Assembly (NCBI RefSeq): GCF_029238425.1
Contig: NZ_JAQWGB010000123.1
Location: 1-55,147 of the forward strand
DNA: 55,147 nucleotides
Reading direction: 5' to 3'
DNA from: Flavicella sp.
GTDB taxonomy: Bacteria; Bacteroidota; Bacteroidia; Flavobacteriales; Flavobacteriaceae
Shown here: positions 53,498 through 55,147 of the stretch, piece after piece
Layout of the letters: each line of letters begins with the position of its first letter
How positions within the stretch are numbered: the stretch's first letter is position 1
Notes under the pieces: generated by a model
What the model saw: the letters and a program-made list of their open reading frames with translations, nothing else
Told to the model about the DNA's origin: nothing
The model's database searches: none
Program-made: the position numbers and the translations under genes

Positions 53498-54055
53498 ATG
53501 AAAAATAGTATTCTTATACTTTTAGTTGCTTGCATGATTTCTTGTACAAGTAATACTATTTTTAAAAAGCCAGATGACCTTATATCAAAGGACTCCATGG
53601 TTATTTTACTTTCAGATTTATACCTTGCCACTTCTTCCAAAGTGTATAAAAATAAATTCGATGAAAGAAACATAGATTACACATTTTTAGTATTTGAAAA
53701 ATACGGAATAGATAGTGCCCGATTTAGAAGAAGTAATCATTATTACACTACTAAGATCGATGACTATGAAAAAATCTACAAAGAGGTAGAAAACAAAATT
53801 AAAGGATTCAATACAGAGTTCAAAGCCATTAAAAAGGTTAAAGACTCTATCAAAAGAGATAGCACCAAGCGTGCTAGATACAGGAGAGACTCTCTAAAAA
53901 AAGCTAAAAAAGACAGTCTTAGAATTCACGACAGTTTGATCAAAATCAAACCTCTAGACTCCGTCCAACCAGAGAAGGTTTTAATGGAAATGGACAGCTT
54001 GCAAAAGTCTGATTTTATTCAAGACAACGAATCTTCAAGCAAGAATATTAAATAG
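53498..54055 (+). CDS. DUF4296-family lipoprotein
   Basis: A 185-residue lipoprotein with lipobox MISC (Cys 16) and a TSNTIFKKPDDLISKDSMV start that fits DUF4296 as I know it. The region about 30-100 is helical. The C-terminal half is a basic and acidic Lys/Arg/Asp/Ser-rich tail (about 115-150), likely coiled or disordered. Function unknown. It starts 3 nt after pyrC and its stop overlaps the convergent epimerase gene by 8 bases. Confidence 0.85.
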   Translation: MKNSILILLVACMISCTSNTIFKKPDDLISKDSMVILLSDLYLATSSKVYKNKFDERNIDYTFLVFEKYGIDSARFRRSNHYYTTKIDDYEKIYKEVENKIKGFNTEFKAIKKVKDSIKRDSTKRARYRRDSLKKAKKDSLRIHDSLIKIKPLDSVQPEKVLMEMDSLQKSDFIQDNESSSKNIK

Positions 54056-55058
54056 TATCCTTTTTATACTGATCAGCAGTCTCTTCAATAACTTTAGCTA
54101 TTGATTGAAACTCAAAACTTAACATTTTTTGGACTTTTTCCGAGTTATAATAGGACTTGTTATTTGCTGATTTTGCTGCATGACGCGTAAAGCTATTCGT
54201 TTTACCGGTAATAATTGACTTTACCAAAGACAGCCTCCATCCTATTTCTGCCAATATTACATTTAACTTTACACGTGGCTTTTTCTTTTGTAAGGCATCG
54301 GCTATCTGATGAAAAACCTCTTTAAAGCCAATATTCTCTGAAACCAAAATAAATCGCTCATTAGAAATATCAGATTCCATTCCTTTGACCATTACTGAGA
54401 CAACATCATTTACCCCAACAAACCCAGTCACACCCTCTGTATAAAAAGGAGTTCCTTTATCTATCATCGAAAATAACAACCCAGAATTTTCTTTCCAAAA
54501 CCCAGTTCCTAGTATCACTCCTGGATTGACAATCAAAACTTTCAATCCTTCCTGAGCACCTCTCCAAACCTCCATTTCAGCTCCATACTTTGTTATAGCA
54601 TAACTATAATTATTGGTCATTAGATTAAAATCATCTTCCTCATCAATAAAAGATTTTTCCACTGACTTAGCAATCGAAGCAATAGAACTCACAAAGCAAA
54701 ATTTAGAAACTCCATGGGCGATACTCAAATTAACAACATTCGCTGTTCCATCAATATTCACGGATCGCATTTGTTTTGCTAAACGCTCATCAAAAGAAAC
54801 CAAAGCAGCAATATGATACACTTTTTCAACCCCTTCGAAAGCAGATTCTAATGAAGGTATATCCGTAATATTAGCAGCTACCCAATCAATTTTTGAGAAT
54901 AGCAAATCAGCATCTTTCCCAACATAGGAAAATACTTTTCTGGTTTTCTCTAAAGACTTTTCACTTCTATAAATTGCTCTTACGGAATGCCCAGACTGCG
55001 TCAATCGCAATAACAAATGAGCCCCTACCATTCCTGTACCACCTGTAACTAAAATCAT
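54048..55058 (-). CDS. NAD-dependent epimerase/dehydratase-family protein
   Basis: A 336-residue extended short-chain dehydrogenase. The N-terminal Rossmann motif is GGTGMVGAHL (about 6-15), and the catalytic Tyr-Lys pair is YAITKYGAE. The central FCFVSSIASIA serine completes the triad. The C-terminus is longer and basic (KSIITGKTNSFTRHAAKSANNKSYYN). Related to dihydroflavonol reductase/epimerase groups; the substrate is unknown. The ATG is at 55058, with a poor -7-like TATTTTCG upstream on its strand. Confidence 0.88.
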   Translation of the reverse strand: MILVTGGTGMVGAHLLLRLTQSGHSVRAIYRSEKSLEKTRKVFSYVGKDADLLFSKIDWVAANITDIPSLESAFEGVEKVYHIAALVSFDERLAKQMRSVNIDGTANVVNLSIAHGVSKFCFVSSIASIAKSVEKSFIDEEDDFNLMTNNYSYAITKYGAEMEVWRGAQEGLKVLIVNPGVILGTGFWKENSGLLFSMIDKGTPFYTEGVTGFVGVNDVVSVMVKGMESDISNERFILVSENIGFKEVFHQIADALQKKKPRVKLNVILAEIGWRLSLVKSIITGKTNSFTRHAAKSANNKSYYNSEKVQKMLSFEFQSIAKVIEETADQYKKDTI

Positions 55059-55115
55059 ACAACGAAAATAGCCTAAAATTATGAATTCACCTTGCTAAAT
55101 CTCAACTCTTGTCCC

Positions 55116-55146
55116 TTTGTCTCTTACAAGCGAATCACTATATTTG
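55116..55146 (+). promoter_or_regulatory. Canonical promoter reading out of the window
   Basis: TTTG (55116-55119), exactly 19 nt, then TATATTTG (55139-55146) followed by C. This is the best match to the Bacteroidetes -33/-7 consensus in the window and should start a gene or operon just beyond the right edge. Confidence 0.75.
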
Positions 55147-55147
55147 C

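Overview
The window looks like core chromosome of a low-GC Bacteroidota, almost certainly family Flavobacteriaceae (genus not determinable by eye). The evidence is a PorP/SprF protein next to a type-B type IX secretion (T9SS) cargo, many families largely restricted to this group (DUF4270, DUF4271, DUF4296, DUF4254, DUF3078, DUF3109, DUF6263- and DUF6427-like), a eukaryote-like NrdB, an alpha2-type glycyl-tRNA synthetase, and repeated TAnnTTTG -7 promoter boxes. I see no rRNA, tRNA, CRISPR array, insertion sequence or prophage.

Layout. 1-4.9 kb: recA with a strong terminator; a RimB-RimK fusion coupled to an ABC ATPase; a convergent amino-acid permease. 5-8 kb: trmB with a small membrane protein, divergent from a DUF6427-like membrane protein, then a DUF6263-like secreted protein. 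8-16 kb: glyS divergent from a membrane transglutaminase-like protein; a coiled-coil membrane protein; a ComF-type phosphoribosyltransferase; an Ig-like lipoprotein; DinB. 16-19 kb: an ArsC-like protein, an acidic protein plus DUF4254 pair flanked by REP-like relics, then tdk-alr. 20-27 kb: porin, rsmI, Gfo/Idh oxidoreductase, aspS, CLC channel. 27-31 kb: tadA with a small protein, dxs, DUF3078. 30.7-40 kb (all minus): nrdB, nrdA, dgt, a large T9SS cargo, PorP/SprF. 40.4-55 kb: DUF3109, marC, the operon glgA-like/DUF4270/glmS divergent from panC/panD/LPG-synthase-like/radA, then DUF4271/hemD divergent from a Dpm1-like glycosyltransferase/pyrC/DUF4296, and a convergent epimerase.

The genes are mostly housekeeping (DNA repair, tRNA charging and modification, nucleotide, isoprenoid, pantothenate, pyrimidine and amino-sugar synthesis) with envelope and secretion genes between them. 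Convergent junctions come in two styles: strong bidirectional hairpins (about 7.06, 12.16, 16.65, 41.72 and 49.87 kb), or stop codons that touch or overlap with no hairpin (3.62, 15.60, 21.30, 27.05, 30.68 and 54.05 kb).

No obviously new mobile or defence system is present. The best candidates for new biology are the writer-plus-eraser RimB-RimK fusion with its orphan ABC ATPase, the half-sized glycogen-synthase-like protein in the glmS operon, the acidic protein/DUF4254 pair, and -7 boxes so close to start codons that several mRNAs should be leaderless. All functional statements come from reading motifs by eye; no database search was run.
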